In this document: positions 48,641 to 60,466 of the stretch, piece after piece
How positions within the stretch are numbered: the stretch's first letter is position 1
How the letters are laid out: every line of letters begins with the position of its first letter
DNA from: Pithys albifrons albifrons
Taxonomy: Eukaryota > Chordata > Aves > Passeriformes > Thamnophilidae
Direction: 5' to 3'
Assembly (NCBI RefSeq): GCF_047495875.1
Contig: NC_092460.1
Location: 5,074,520 to 5,138,519, forward strand
DNA length: 64,000 nt
Program-made: the position numbers and the translations under genes
Notes under the pieces: generated by a model
Databases searched by the model: none
Seen by the model: the letters and a program-made list of their open reading frames with translations, nothing else
Told to the model about the DNA's origin: nothing

Positions 48641-51281
48641 TCTGTTCATTGCACATAAATAAAACATTAGCGTTTAGTTTATAAAGTGATGAACATTTTG
48701 CTGTGTTGGATTTAGCTTTATAAATACAACTGCTGTCAGCAAGAAAAAAAAAAGGATTTATTGAATAAATAATAAGAAAGCTAAAGGAAAATAAAAGTAT
48801 ATATATTATGCAAAACATGGTGTCTGTCCACAGGTCATGCAAGGGTCTTACAGAATCATAGACATCCTGTGGGAGAATACTTAATAATGGTGCATTTTTG
48901 CAACATAGAGTTTGTCTCCTGAAGCAAGAGAATATTGCTAAAACAGTCCAACTCTGATAGCTGTGTTAGCAACAACTGAGGGCTCCATTTTTATAATTTT
49001 ATTATCACAGAAAGACCAAATTCTAAGATCCTCTTAAGTCAAGAGTTTTATAGAAGTGATAAAAATGAAGAGCAAGATGTGATTGTCTAATCCAACTAGA
49101 CAGTCTATTAATAAATACATCTGCATAATAGTGACTAAATTTTGTAAAATATTGACTGATTTTGCAGTTGCAAGTAAATTCATCTTTATTCAATAGGATT
49201 AAGACCTCATTCTTCCAAATACACCACTGAAATTAGTGTTAATTACCAGTGCTTGAACACAGGTTAGCCAGAACACTTATTTTTTTCCCATTCATTTAAC
49301 ATTTATAATTTGCTTAGCAAATGACAGTTTTTGAATCCTTGTATTCTTTAGGTCTGAGAAGAACAAAAGAGAATATACAAGCACCCAATCTTAAAAGCTC
49401 AGTTTGGTTTTGAGATTAACAAAGAAAAAAGTTTTTCAGTCAGGCCCTGGGTTGGGGTTTTTTTTGTGGGAGTAATGAGTTCTACAAAATCTAATACATT
49501 TTCTTCAAAATAACTTAAAATTCAATATCAAAAAGAATTTGAGCAATAGGCAAGGGCGTAAGTTACGTTACACAAAGGAAGTGGTCGCAGCACTGAATAT
49601 TTCATGGAGAACTTTTAAGTATCATTCTCAAGGTTAAAAATTGCTGTTATACATAATACCTCAGTAATTGATAGACATTTTCTCTCTCCAGAGCCCATTT
49701 TCTGTGAAAAACACCACATAACATCTGTTCATAAACAGTCCTTCTGTGAGAACACTGACACAGGTCTTGAGCTTCTACTGGCTCAATTCCCCTGCCATAC
49801 ACAGATGGCACGAGGTATTTATACAGCTGAATTCTTTGTAATACAAGCTCAACTATATCTTCAGGTAAGACTGCGGGCAAATGTGCTTATACTATTCTGC
49901 TGACTTACCCCAAGTCATTTAAACAGTTCCCTCTGACAAAAAGACAAATTGTATCGTACCGTTCTGCAAGTGTTTTGTCTCAAAATCACCTTCAGCAATC
50001 AGCACGGAGCTCTGCAGAGATAAGGACATTTTGGGATGTACAAAACCCGCCAAGTTTCATGTTAATGAGCTAACAGTTATATTAAGATTCAAGACTCAGG
50101 GCTATTCTCCCTTGATTCTGATGTATCTGTTCTCCTCTAGAAAATTTTTGTTTTGATGGTATAATACCTTGTTCATTTGCATGTAAAATGTTAAATAAAT
50201 GGCATTCAACTTTCACATACACAGCAACAGAGAGTATAGGTTACCCACAGTTGCATATATGCTGTGATAGCTATTCCTTCTAAGTAATTCTGAGTGAATA
50301 ACACTTCATAATGCATTCAGAAATTGCTTTCCTATTTATCTCCATGAAATGATGGAAGGCTTCAGTTGACTTCTGAACAAATCTAGGTGCCATGGCACCA
50401 TCTGCCAGACGACATCCTAGTCCTACGCACACATATGCCTGTGCTTTGGCTGTGGTCTGTGTACACTTAAGAAATAAAGCACATACGTAGAGATTTGCAA
50501 GGTGAGAGCCTTGAGAACGAGACGCTCCAAAAGCAAGGACAGCCTGTTGGTGTTTTGAAATGGGGGAGGAAAAAGTAAACTTTGGCCAAAATTTCAAATG
50601 TACTTATTTAAATCTTCAACTGTTCTTTTCATACCTCTACCCCTATACTGAAGTTACTGAAGTCTGTGGTGTTTTAAAAGAATATCATCTACATAAAGGC
50701 ATGGGAAAAAAAATCTGAATTCTTCACAAAGGAACCTTTTAATGAGAATATATCCTGATAAAACTTTGAAAAAGAAGATATTTTAGGTCATCCTTTCAAG
50801 CAGAAGTAGTATATACCTGCAGGGGTCTGGCAACCAACAGCTTCAACTATACATGGGTTTGGATTTGACCAACGGAACATGTAAGAAAAAGGTTTTCCTG
50901 GAGCTACTTATCCTGCAGAAGAAATCAAAATGTACTTTCCCCGTTCAGGTGGAGCATGGGTCGTGTTTCAGGATAACTATGTCTCTGCTGTCTGGGTGAC
51001 TCCACGATGATGGGGTGCATCATGCACAAGAAGGGTAAAGGTCCAAGTGAAGAGAAACAAACCAGTTGTGTGTAGTGGGACTGGGGAACCCTCCAACAGG
51101 AAGAACACAACTCTGCTATTCCCACAGCTCCAGCGATAGTTATGTCTCCCCGTTGGCACTTACAGCAACAGTGTTGAGATGGATAGACAGGTTTCACAGG
51201 GAAAGAGGCATCACTTAGCAGGGGACCAAAACCAGTTAAAATTTTAAGAGTGGCAGTTAAAACAGTAACAGCAATATGGTT
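48641..51281. other. Unique noncoding sequence, no gene seen
   Basis: AT-rich sequence. The minus-strand frame at 49647-49880 gives an acidic, Leu/Tyr-rich peptide with a plausible coding look, but no identified family. The 134-codon minus-strand frame at 50925-51329 runs into the ancient repeat at 51282, which argues that it is chance. No RNA gene seen. Confidence 0.5.
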
Positions 51282-51462
51282 CTGTTCCCAGCTGCACCAC
51301 AGACTCCCTGTGGGTTGCAGGCATGTCACTGAGCCTCGCTGTATTGCTTTGGTTGCTTTAAATGGGAGTATTACTAATGCCTCCTGGTCTCAGAAAGATG
51401 TGAAATAAGCCCATTTCTGTTTGTGATGTGCTTAAACATTATAGCCATCAAAAAGCCAATAA
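51282..51462 (+). mobile_element. Ancient MIR/CR1-L3-like relic, sense
   Basis: Landmarks in order are 'gctgcaccacagactccctg', 'caggcatgtcactgagcctc', 'ttgctttaaatgggagtatt', 'actaatgcctcctggtctca', 'gatgtgcttaaacattatag' and a terminal 'aaaaagccaataaa'. They follow the sense-strand 3' region of MIR and CR1/L3-type elements ('ctctgccacagactccctgtgtgac', 'gggcaagtcactgagcctctctg', 'tgtaaaatgggaataatacta', 'gtgaagtgctt', 'ataaa'). This is the best preserved of the ancient relics in the window. The family is uncertain between MIR-type SINE and L3-type LINE. Confidence 0.65.
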
Positions 51463-53516
51463 ATGGCATGTCCTCACTAAATGTCTTTGTAATACCCTTT
51501 TTAAATTTGGTGGCTTCTCAGTTATGTTTGCTTTTTTTAAGCTGACGGGAAAAATACAGTCACATACAGATAAGTTTGAAGAGAGATTACATGGAAATGG
51601 ATGCTACTTGCTTTTTTATACTTTATTATATAAGAATTAACTCTGATACCAAATGCATCATTCAATTTAAATATCATGCTTGCTTATGGCCTGTAAGATG
51701 ATCCAACGCATTGTAAGCAATGCCTTGACACAGTGTATGTGATGAATACAACTCAGTGTATCAAACACCAACTGTACTAAATCCACAGTAATGCTGCCTT
51801 TTTGTAAGTTCTTTATGCTCCAGTAGTTTTCATTTTTATGATAAGTATGAACCAGACCAGCTCAGAATCCATTCCACCAAGCACTCGCTCTTTTGCAAGA
51901 ATCAGTCACCTAATATTTATTAATTAAGGCTTGTAGAATAAATAATGCAGGGAATAATTTTATAATACAGATATAAAGAAAACATAATTCTTCAAATATA
52001 ATTGGAACTGCTTCTCTTAACACTGAATGATTTTAATTTTTCCTTCCCTCTAAATTCTGCTTCCTGTTACCCAGCATTATTTTACTCAGTGTTTCAATTG
52101 CACTTAATGCACATTATAATGATCATGTCTTTAGCTTTTTTCTTTTGAAGTTCTGTTTAATTACTAAATAATACCCTGTTTGAAGAGGACTGCTTTGATA
52201 TCTCCATCTGCATTTGGTAATTATAAACTTGTTCTCATTATCAATATATTTTGCATGTTGTTAGTTTGTTGTGTTTGCTTATGTTTTTTGTTTTTTTAAA
52301 AACAGGAAATATAACTTGGATGATAAGAGGTTTTGATTGTGGATTACTAGGGAAGTAGAAGTCTATTTCAGAGCCCTGATGTCCACAGCCAGGACTCAGT
52401 AGTCCATGACAGCCATCAGGACAAAATTCCTGGGATCAGAAGTGTGAGAAACAGATCAGTGGCTGGGACGTGACCACAGGGGTCAAGAAAGCCAGCATGG
52501 TCCATCAGTCCCACTGCATCGATCTGTTGATGGTACTGCATTGTAACTAGCAGAATAAAAATCCAGCAGGAGATGTATCCATTCGAGATGTATCTATGAA
52601 AAAGAGGGATTTACGTTCCTCTCTCATCCGCATCTGAAAAAGCATTGGCAATCTCTAAGCTTCATATGTCCAAAACTGAGAGATTTAAGTTATTCACATT
52701 TGCTAGCAATTTTGGGACTTCTGAAAAAAAGTTGTTTCACAAATGAAAGCTATTACGACATCCAACAACATGCAACAAAACCATACGTTTGTAGGCAATG
52801 CTGATTAACAGAGCTGTCACACTCATACTGAAATCTGCTGAATAATTTTGCTGAGAAGTAAAGCTATCTGCTGATATCTCTGGATAATTTTACTGCAGAG
52901 AACAAAATGCCAGCTCCTGCCTCAACAGACCTCAGCAGCAGAGACAGAAATGCTGGTGATGATCTACAAGACCTTCTCGATGCACTGGAAGTGAACACTC
53001 AAACACAGAAGGGTTAAAAGAGTGAGGTCTTAGGGAGGTCTGGGCAAAACTTACTTTAGTTTGGATTTAGACCAGAATTTGCCATTTGAATAACCCTAAC
53101 ATATACATGACAGAGTATAATGTATGTCCTTTTTCTGAGCTGGTTTACACAACTGCCTCTGTAGACTATGGTCCAACAGCGGTGCCTTTTGGGAATTTCA
53201 CAGTGGTCAGTAAGATCTTTGTTTTAATAAAGCAGCATAACAAAATATAGCTTTTACTGGCTGTAAAATATTGAGTGGGAAGTACAGTGTAAGGAAATAA
53301 GAGGCATCTAGTGAAAAAAGGTGGTGTTTTTTTAATAAAACTGCTATACAGTCATAAGGCACTGGAGGAGTTTGATCCTTTCCCTTTAATGTATTCCCAT
53401 TCTCTGTGAGGCAGAGGAGAAATATTAAGTTTAATTAGTGCTGTGGACCCTACAGGAATGTCTTGTACATAAATAAAAAAATCACTTAAATATGTGAGCT
53501 GAGAAGATTTCATGTG
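51463..53516. other. Unique noncoding sequence, no gene seen
   Basis: The part 51650-52310 is very AT-rich and repeat-free. The part 52360-52560 is more GC-rich and could be an unrecognised old transposon. No gene or RNA visible. Confidence 0.5.
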
Positions 53517-53552
53517 TATATATAGTTGGTCATATAGTTAGTCATATAGTTA
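53517..53552. repeat. 12-base tandem repeat, two perfect units plus a partial one
   Basis: The unit 'gtcatatagtta' occurs at 53529-53540 and again at 53541-53552, preceded by an imperfect related unit. It is a minisatellite seed created by slippage or short duplication. Confidence 0.85.
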
Positions 53553-53574
53553 AGTGTTTGCAAGATCACCCCGG

Positions 53575-53668
53575 AGATTGAAGCCACTCCAGGACAAGGA
53601 CCTCATCTTCATACTGGCGTCTAATGCACCTCGCATGCTGTTAGTGCTGTAATAAATAATAATAATAT
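53575..53668 (+). mobile_element. Ancient LINE (L3/CR1-like) 3' tail
   Basis: The segment reads 'ccaggacaaggacctcatct', 'tcatactggcgtctaatgca', 'cctcgcatgctgttagtgct' and ends in 'gtaataaataataataat'. This resembles the 3' tail of old CR1/L3-type LINEs of amniotes, where 'ggcagggaccgtctt', 'acagcacctagcac', 'aggtgct' and a terminal (AAT)n array follow one another. The match is patchy and the call depends on the combined order and the AAT tail. Confidence 0.5.
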
Positions 53669-53999
53669 GTTAGCATTAGGTGAGCATCTCTCGCATGATC
53701 AATTTCCTGCTGTTGCAGGAGGGTGAATGTTGGTGGACTTTGATCCTTCCGAGATTTTATGTTTCTATCATAAGAGAATCATAGCACATAAGCACATTTT
53801 TTACTAATGCAGTAAGTAAGGTGGCAATATATATTGCACTGACATTAAATGAATATTAAAAGGGATTGAAACCATTTCCACATCATGAGGGGAAAAAAAA
53901 CCCTCCAAGAATTAGATACACAGAAGCTATTCAACAAAAATACCACTTTTAACCTTCTTCAGAGATTAAAAATTCAAAACCATTAGAAAAAAAAATCTC
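53669..53999. other. Unique noncoding sequence
   Basis: AT-rich sequence between an ancient LINE tail and a tandem duplication. Nothing recognisable is seen. Confidence 0.55.
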
Positions 54000-54045
54000 G
54001 CATTAAATGTATACACTGAAGTGCATTAAATGTATACACTGAAGT
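54000..54045. repeat. Perfect 23-base tandem duplication
   Basis: The unit at 54000-54022 starts 'gcattaaatgtatacactga' and ends 'agt'. It is repeated base for base at 54023-54045. Perfect identity implies a recent duplication or conversion, or conceivably an assembly artefact. Confidence 0.97.
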
Positions 54046-57000
54046 ACCTTAAAATAGAACAATTGTTTCTATGTTTCCCACTGCCCAATCTCCTCTTTGC
54101 CTCTCATACATGAACAACCCTGAACACATTCCCCCTCGCTTTTATGGTCCCCACTCATCTCCTTGTAACAGCTCACTAATGTATTACAATACAAATCCTA
54201 CATGTACAGGGACTTGGCTTGAAAAAAAGAGTGAGATACAGCACTTCTGTGTATCAATAATACAGGCAGATGTCTCAAAGAGGGATATACACAGCAAAAC
54301 ATCTTATTTGTTGGAGGGTATCAATTCTGTGTACATTACACACTTGTAATTTACGTTACTTTCTTATTTTTGCAACATCTCTGCACAGCCATATATTAAA
54401 TTAGAGATTTCAAACCAGACTGAAGAGTCCTCTTTTTACCCCTATTTTGTTGCATCTTGCCAATTCAATGTTTTATTATGTTTTCTGTCATAATATTGCT
54501 CTTGTCCTTAGAAAACATGTATTTATTCCCACTTGGAATATAGTGTAACTACTGTAAAGCACTGCTCAAAGGATGACTACAAATTCTGTCTGAGAATAGA
54601 AAACTTGAACTCTTTTATTATCCAAATATTTTTCGAAGATGTCGCTTTTGTGTGCATGTCTGTTGCTGACACACATAATGAGATCATGGGAAAAACTACA
54701 CAGATGACCTGAACTTTTGGGTATAGAAGTATAAAACTATGAGATCTAATAAACCCAGTGCATGACCCCGTGCAGTTTTTGGACTAAGAAAACTACATTC
54801 TATTGTGAGAGGAATGCAAGCCTACATATTTTTTCCTGTAGCATGGCAGAGTTCAGCTGTATTATATTTACAGTTGTCAATAAATGTAACGACATAACAT
54901 GAAGCATATAGACATCTCTGGTCTCCAACCTCACCAAGAGAATATCCCGACACCTTCTTGTCACACACAAGGCAGATATTATTTTTATGCACCAAACAGT
55001 AGGCAGGATGCAGCAACAGACTGACTCTGTGCTACCACAGTGTGTCTGAGAGGCTGTCAGCACATACTTTGCCTACTTAACGTTGCTCTTTCAAATAATA
55101 TAAAAATACTTTGGGCTTCGAGTTTCAACCTAGCTCTTGATATGCCTGACTAGTAAACAGGGAGCCAAAGTTGGGTGCATCATCTGAAAAATAACTTTAT
55201 ATATAGAAATGGTGCTCTAGGAGATAGAGGTTACATATCTCAGCTGTTGAGCTCTGCATACAAGACTGGTTATTAAATTTAAGGGAAAATTTAAGATCTC
55301 CTAAAGATTATAAACTACCCTTAATTAACCCCCACGGATCCCATCAACGCTGGAATGAGCATAGCTAAATGAAAGGCATCACTGTGTATAATCTGGAAGC
55401 TGTGGAAATCAGAACTTTAGCATATAAGTGTATAGGACTAACTGTGTCCTTTGAGACTCAAGGATTATTTTGGTTTTTAGGATTTAGGTGAGCATTTCAG
55501 AAGAGCACTAATTTCTCAAGGAAATGCAGGAGTCTATTACTGCTTCAAAACTAGATTCTTTCAAACATACGTAGACAGAAAATTCCTTTTCCCCAGCAGT
55601 GCAAGTGCTATTAACTCAGAAAAGATGCATTCTCATTGTAAGAATAAAATCAAGCACCAAAACTTAGTATAAAAGGCAACAATCCAAGGCATGACTATTA
55701 CAGTAAGGTTAAAAGGGATTTTTTATTCCATTAGTTCTTAAATATTTTTAAATGTTTTTGCTAATTTTTCACTCTTTATATTCCATTAGTTTCCTATTTG
55801 TTTGTAAATAAAGGGTGAGTGAATGGTTGGTGATACAAACATCCTACAGCAAAAATAAAGTGTTTATTTCTTTTGAAGTCTTATCCCTGGATATCTGGCT
55901 TCAATTAAATAAATATCAGAGTGTGAAATAAAATACAAATACCTGCCCAAATTATAAGTTCTATATTAATTTTAAATCATGGAAAATTCTTCTCAGCCCT
56001 GTATTATCTGGTAGCTGTACTCAACATTGGAACACTGTTTATTCTTTACTAACTAATCATTCTTCATGGTCTTTCAAAAGTTCCTGGCATTTCACTAGTT
56101 TACACACTGATTGAATAGTGTTCCCAGAACTGCTCATGGCACTGTGCCAAATGCTGTGATAATCAGCTGGAAGATTTATTCCAGTTGAGGAGTGTTATAA
56201 ACATAAGGATTCATAAGGCTCAGCATCGAAAGTGAATACTGATGCTTTCTTTGAGAAGGCTGAAAACTTTCTGTGAGCCTTCAAGAAGACACAGTGATAG
56301 TCTTTGCAGTCTCCTTCTATACACAGACTTTGATTTGAAAAACATAGTCATTTAACTTGATTTGATTTAAATATTAATAACTATCAGAGGTTTTAACAAA
56401 TTAAAATATAATTTTACAGTGGCATGTGCAGAGCAAATTGTACATGAAAAAAACCTTAAGGAAATTCACAGATTAACTACTGTGCATGGGATCAGACACA
56501 TTTGCTCCAACAGGATATATTATTATACTGGTAAATGGGTGGAGAAAGAATACAAAGAAAGCTGAAAAATTCAAAGGGAAGCAGCTGGCAGGTAAATCCA
56601 CTGAGCCAGAAAGAAATAATAAGGAGAGAGGCAGTGAGTGGAAACAGAAAGGATAGTAATTTCTTAAATAAAGAAACAAGAAGTAGAGAGAAATATAAGC
56701 TACAGATGGGTACACTGAATAAAATACAGAATAGCAAACATTCACAGTTAGAGGGAAATGTAGTTTGATTACTGGTCTAACTGCAACAGTAAATTAATAT
56801 TACAGAGATTGAAAAGGTGATACTGAGAGACTATCAGCTTAATTAAGAGCCAGTGAAACCACACAGCGTGGCTGACTGGCATGTCCAATGTCTACAAGGC
56901 TAAAAAGCACTTACATAGAAATTAAAAGAAGTAGTAAAACAAATGAAGCAACTTCATTGCTTCATATGGCTGCTGAGCCAGTGAAATGATGCTGGCACCA

Positions 57001-57403
57001 GCCTAGGGCACTGCAAATATCAAAACCAAGATATTCAAAACTTGCCATTGTGAGGGTCCAGCTTGATGTACCTGAGAGGCACCTCATAGTCTTCCAAATT
57101 TCTTTGTCAAATAAAGAAATCACATTTTTTAGTGCATGCAGCTATTATAAACTACCCCTTGCTGATCAGTTCCTGAACATCATCTTCATAACTCTTTAGA
57201 AAAGCACACTTTTGAGCAATGAGGTGGCCCCTGCACCCTATAAAAACACTGCCTACTGTACATGTGCTCACAGTCACCCACACCCTCAGCATTCAAGCCA
57301 CAGTGCACTGAATTAAACCTTCAAGCAGTCAGCAGGGCCTTCTGCACTACAAATACCTCTGTCTATGAAATGCAATAGATTGCAATAGATGGAACTCCAC
57401 AAA

Positions 57404-57404
<1 letters not shown>
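54046..57404. other. Unique noncoding sequence, no gene seen
   Basis: AT-rich sequence. Overlapping open frames near 54800-55063 and 56473-56768 show no domain, and the latter are Lys- or Phe-rich because of base composition. Directly before the microsatellite, 'tgcaatagat' is repeated in tandem at 57371-57390. Confidence 0.55.

Positions 57405-57455
<51 letters not shown>
57405..57455. repeat. (ATT)17 microsatellite
   Basis: Seventeen uninterrupted ATT units, 51 bases. It is probably highly polymorphic. It generates a poly-isoleucine run in the minus-strand frame at 57347-57550, which is therefore not a gene. Confidence 0.98.
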
Positions 57456-57680
57456 TTATTTGAAAAAATGACATTGGAGAAGTTTTCTGGAATCTCAGCT
57501 TTTGAAAAATTTATTATTTTTTTATGCCTTATCTTAGGAACAGGTAACAATGAAGTATCTCATAGATTGGTAAAATGGAGGAGTCACTAATATCTAAAAT
57601 TTCAAAAGCATTACCACAACAAAACTTTGATCTCCAAAGTCTCAATATATATCATACATCTTCCCTCAGATGAAACCAAG

Positions 57681-57720
57681 GTACAATATTAGTGAGGAAA
57701 GTACAATATTAGTGACGAAT
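57681..57720. repeat. 20-base tandem duplication
   Basis: The unit 'gtacaatattagtgaggaaa' at 57681-57700 is followed by a copy at 57701-57720 that matches in the first 15 bases and diverges at the end. It is a short local duplication. Confidence 0.9.
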
Positions 57721-60404
57721 TGTGTGGGAACTTGTGGTTTTCTTTTTGTTGGATGCAAGGTTTTCACTCAACAAGGCAATTTTGGGTAGTTGGTGGCTCT
57801 TCACAGCAATTCTGGAGCCAGGAATCAGGCTACTCCTGTGGACAAAGGCAGTATTCCACTAGAACTAACAGAAGCAAACATTTTAAGAGCTGCCAAGATA
57901 TTGTGCAGCTATAGGAAAACCAGTAAATACTCAGTAGATGATCTCAATATTTCAATGAGTGCACATTTTGAATAATTTGAAGAAATAAGACATAAGCAAA
58001 GATTTGCATGTTCTGACAGGAGATGTCTAGATGTTTGCAGCAAGAAGGGAAATTGAAGAGGGAATGAGAAGATGTGAATTATGATGTTTATAAGAAAGTA
58101 GCTCCTTGGCAATATCTCATCTTTCTAACATGATTGCTGTAAGAATGAATTAGTGTTTTGCTTTTCAAAAAAGAACAAAGTATTTTAAAAAAAAGCCGCC
58201 TCAGTTTATTTGCAAAAGAAGTTTGATGCAGACCTCTTACTGACCATTCCTGAAACACTGAGGCTCTTATGACAAAAGCTCTTATGAGAACAGGAAGTGG
58301 CAGTCAACAATCTACTCCTTTAAAGTGATTTACAGGACAAAGAAATATTGAGAAGGTAACTGATTTTCATAAGAACCTAAAACTGTGATTTTGTGGATTT
58401 GCTCAGATGCCAATGGAAGACTTTTTGGTATTGGTAGAATTTAAAGGAGAGAACATGAGCAAAGCAGCCACATGCTGTTGAAAGCATGGCAGTCCAAAAG
58501 TATCGTAAATACTGATAATACACACACAAGTACTGAAGATGAGTGACAAGAACTAGTCTCTCCATTGCAGTTATCACAAATAGATGGTGATCAGAGACTG
58601 TGCAGACACAAGGCTGATGCAATTTATTACTAAAATCTTTCAAACATGCAATGATTTTTAACCTTAAAGTGTATCTGCCATTAGCGTACTTGCCGAGGAT
58701 ACTGATACTCAGCTATCAGTTACCTAAAGTTTTACCAAAGAGTCTTCAAACTGAAATGAAAACATACGATCATAAAATAAAAGAAAAAACAAAGTTATAC
58801 ATGGGCAAAACTTCATCTGCATTTACTTTCTCATTTAAAATATTGATTATATCAAAGAGAGAGGAATTGCCAATGTCAAAAAGACCCTTCAGCAAATGAG
58901 ATCTCCCAAAGGGAACAATACAAACAGATTAATGATTTTTGATGCCGGAGAAGGGTTATCAGATTCTATTTGCTTTGCTGATATTACTTATTAAGCTAAT
59001 TCTGCTTCAGTACAGCACAGTGCATTTATTATTGTTATTCAGTGCTTTGTTAGGAAACAAATGAGAAACTATTTGAAGATCCTTAGTAAACATTCACAGG
59101 TGATTATACTTGAAGATGACAGATATTTTTAAATAATCTTTACTTGAATTAGAGTAAACTAGGAGTGCCAAGGTTATCAATATGCCCTTAGTTTAAAAGG
59201 TAAGCTGAGACAAAGTTTCCTGTGAAGAATGCAACACAGATAAAATAAAAACAATACCCCCGTTCTTCTGCAACTTGAAGGTAGTGGAAATAGTCATCGG
59301 CTTCATAAAATCAGATTTTTCCCCCCTTAACAAATGGTTTAATACAGATTGTAGCAAGGCTTTCTTGCTATCATTTACAAATTCATGAAACATGATGTTC
59401 TAAATTAAAGACTAAGACAAGTCTGTTTCTAAATAAGAGACTGAAAGAGCTACCACGGCTCCCAGCCCATAGGTAATGCTGTGGGGGGTGGCTCCTTGAC
59501 CCTTATTCCATCATGCAGCACATTGTGACCTCAGAACTTAATTTTGCCTCTTCTGCACCTTGAAAAGTCATGTTTTCACCTCTCAACCCTCCTCTCAGTT
59601 CTTCTCCACATTTATGCAGAGATTGCCACAGCAGGGGAACATTCTGATTTCAGTGTTTTGTTCATTCTTTTGCCCAGTTTATCTTTTGGGCAAAATAGCA
59701 TATATTACTAAAAGAGAGTTGGATGAGAAAAGGCAAGTTCATATTTGGTTAAAAATGCTAGGGATTTTTTGGTTTATTTTTAACAAACCAAGGATATTTG
59801 GCAGGTGTTCTTGATGTCTGAACAGTAACTGTTCCTGTTCCAAAGGCATCCTTGACAGGATAAAATAGCCTGTTGTTTAGCTTTCTATAACCAAAGTACA
59901 AATTAGTAAGAATTTTTGCTTGGCAGCTTTTTGAAAGAGAGGAGCTGGGTCTTCCATCAAAAGCAAATCCACAAGGATGCAGAGGACAAAGCTGGTCATA
60001 TCTGAAAGGTGCTGTCCTTCCCTTCTACTAATACTCCTGTATTTTCCAAGCTGACATTTATCTAAATAATCCTGCCCATGCACCAAGAGCAGCAGTTTCC
60101 ACAGGAGGTGAAGGACATGTATTGCTGAGAGCAATCATGAGTTGCTCCCCTACAATGGCTGTGCATCTGACAATCAATCCATAAACATGGGAGAGAGAGT
60201 GCAAAAGAGACCCTTTAAGTTATTTCCCCACATTTCAAATCTACTTGACAACAAATCTGAAAGTCAACTGTAATTTTAATCATCCAGTAATGTTTTATGT
60301 TAACCAATTACAGAGCTCCAACAGATTAGCTGAATGTTTCATGTCTGATAAATATGTGACTGGGACTAATTCACTGGACCCTTCTTTAACCTGAGGTAGG
60401 TATA
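57721..60404. other. Unique noncoding sequence, no gene seen
   Basis: AT-rich sequence with open frames below 90 codons. A small duplication of 'gctcttatga' occurs near 58264-58287. No repeat family or RNA recognised. Confidence 0.55.
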
Positions 60405-60466
60405 AATGAGTAGAGCTTCACTAAAATCAATTGAGCCGTATCCAGTTATACTGTCACAGAAATTGG
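60405..60466. mobile_element. Possible ancient amniote repeat fragment
   Basis: The phrase 'gagcttcactaaaatcaatt' followed by 'gagccgtatccagttatac' resembles a motif found in many old reptile and bird repeats ('gcttcattgaagtcaatggagccatgccaatttacacc'). About 45 bases match loosely. I cannot assign a family or strand. Confidence 0.35.

Noticed and set aside
48853..48867. 'cagaatcatagac', like an antisense CR1 tail octamer
   Set aside because: The match is too short, and no CR1 body follows. A similar 'gaatcatagc' at 53776 was rejected for the same reason.
50925..51329. 134-codon minus-strand open frame
   Set aside because: It starts inside an ancient MIR/L3-like relic and shows no domain, so it is most likely chance.
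53385..53445. MIR-like phrase 'gtgaggcagaggagaaat'
   Set aside because: Only a loose match over about 30 bases, without the neighbouring 'tttacag' or 'gtcacac' landmarks.
57347..57550. Minus-strand open frame with a poly-isoleucine run
   Set aside because: It is a by-product of the (ATT)17 microsatellite.
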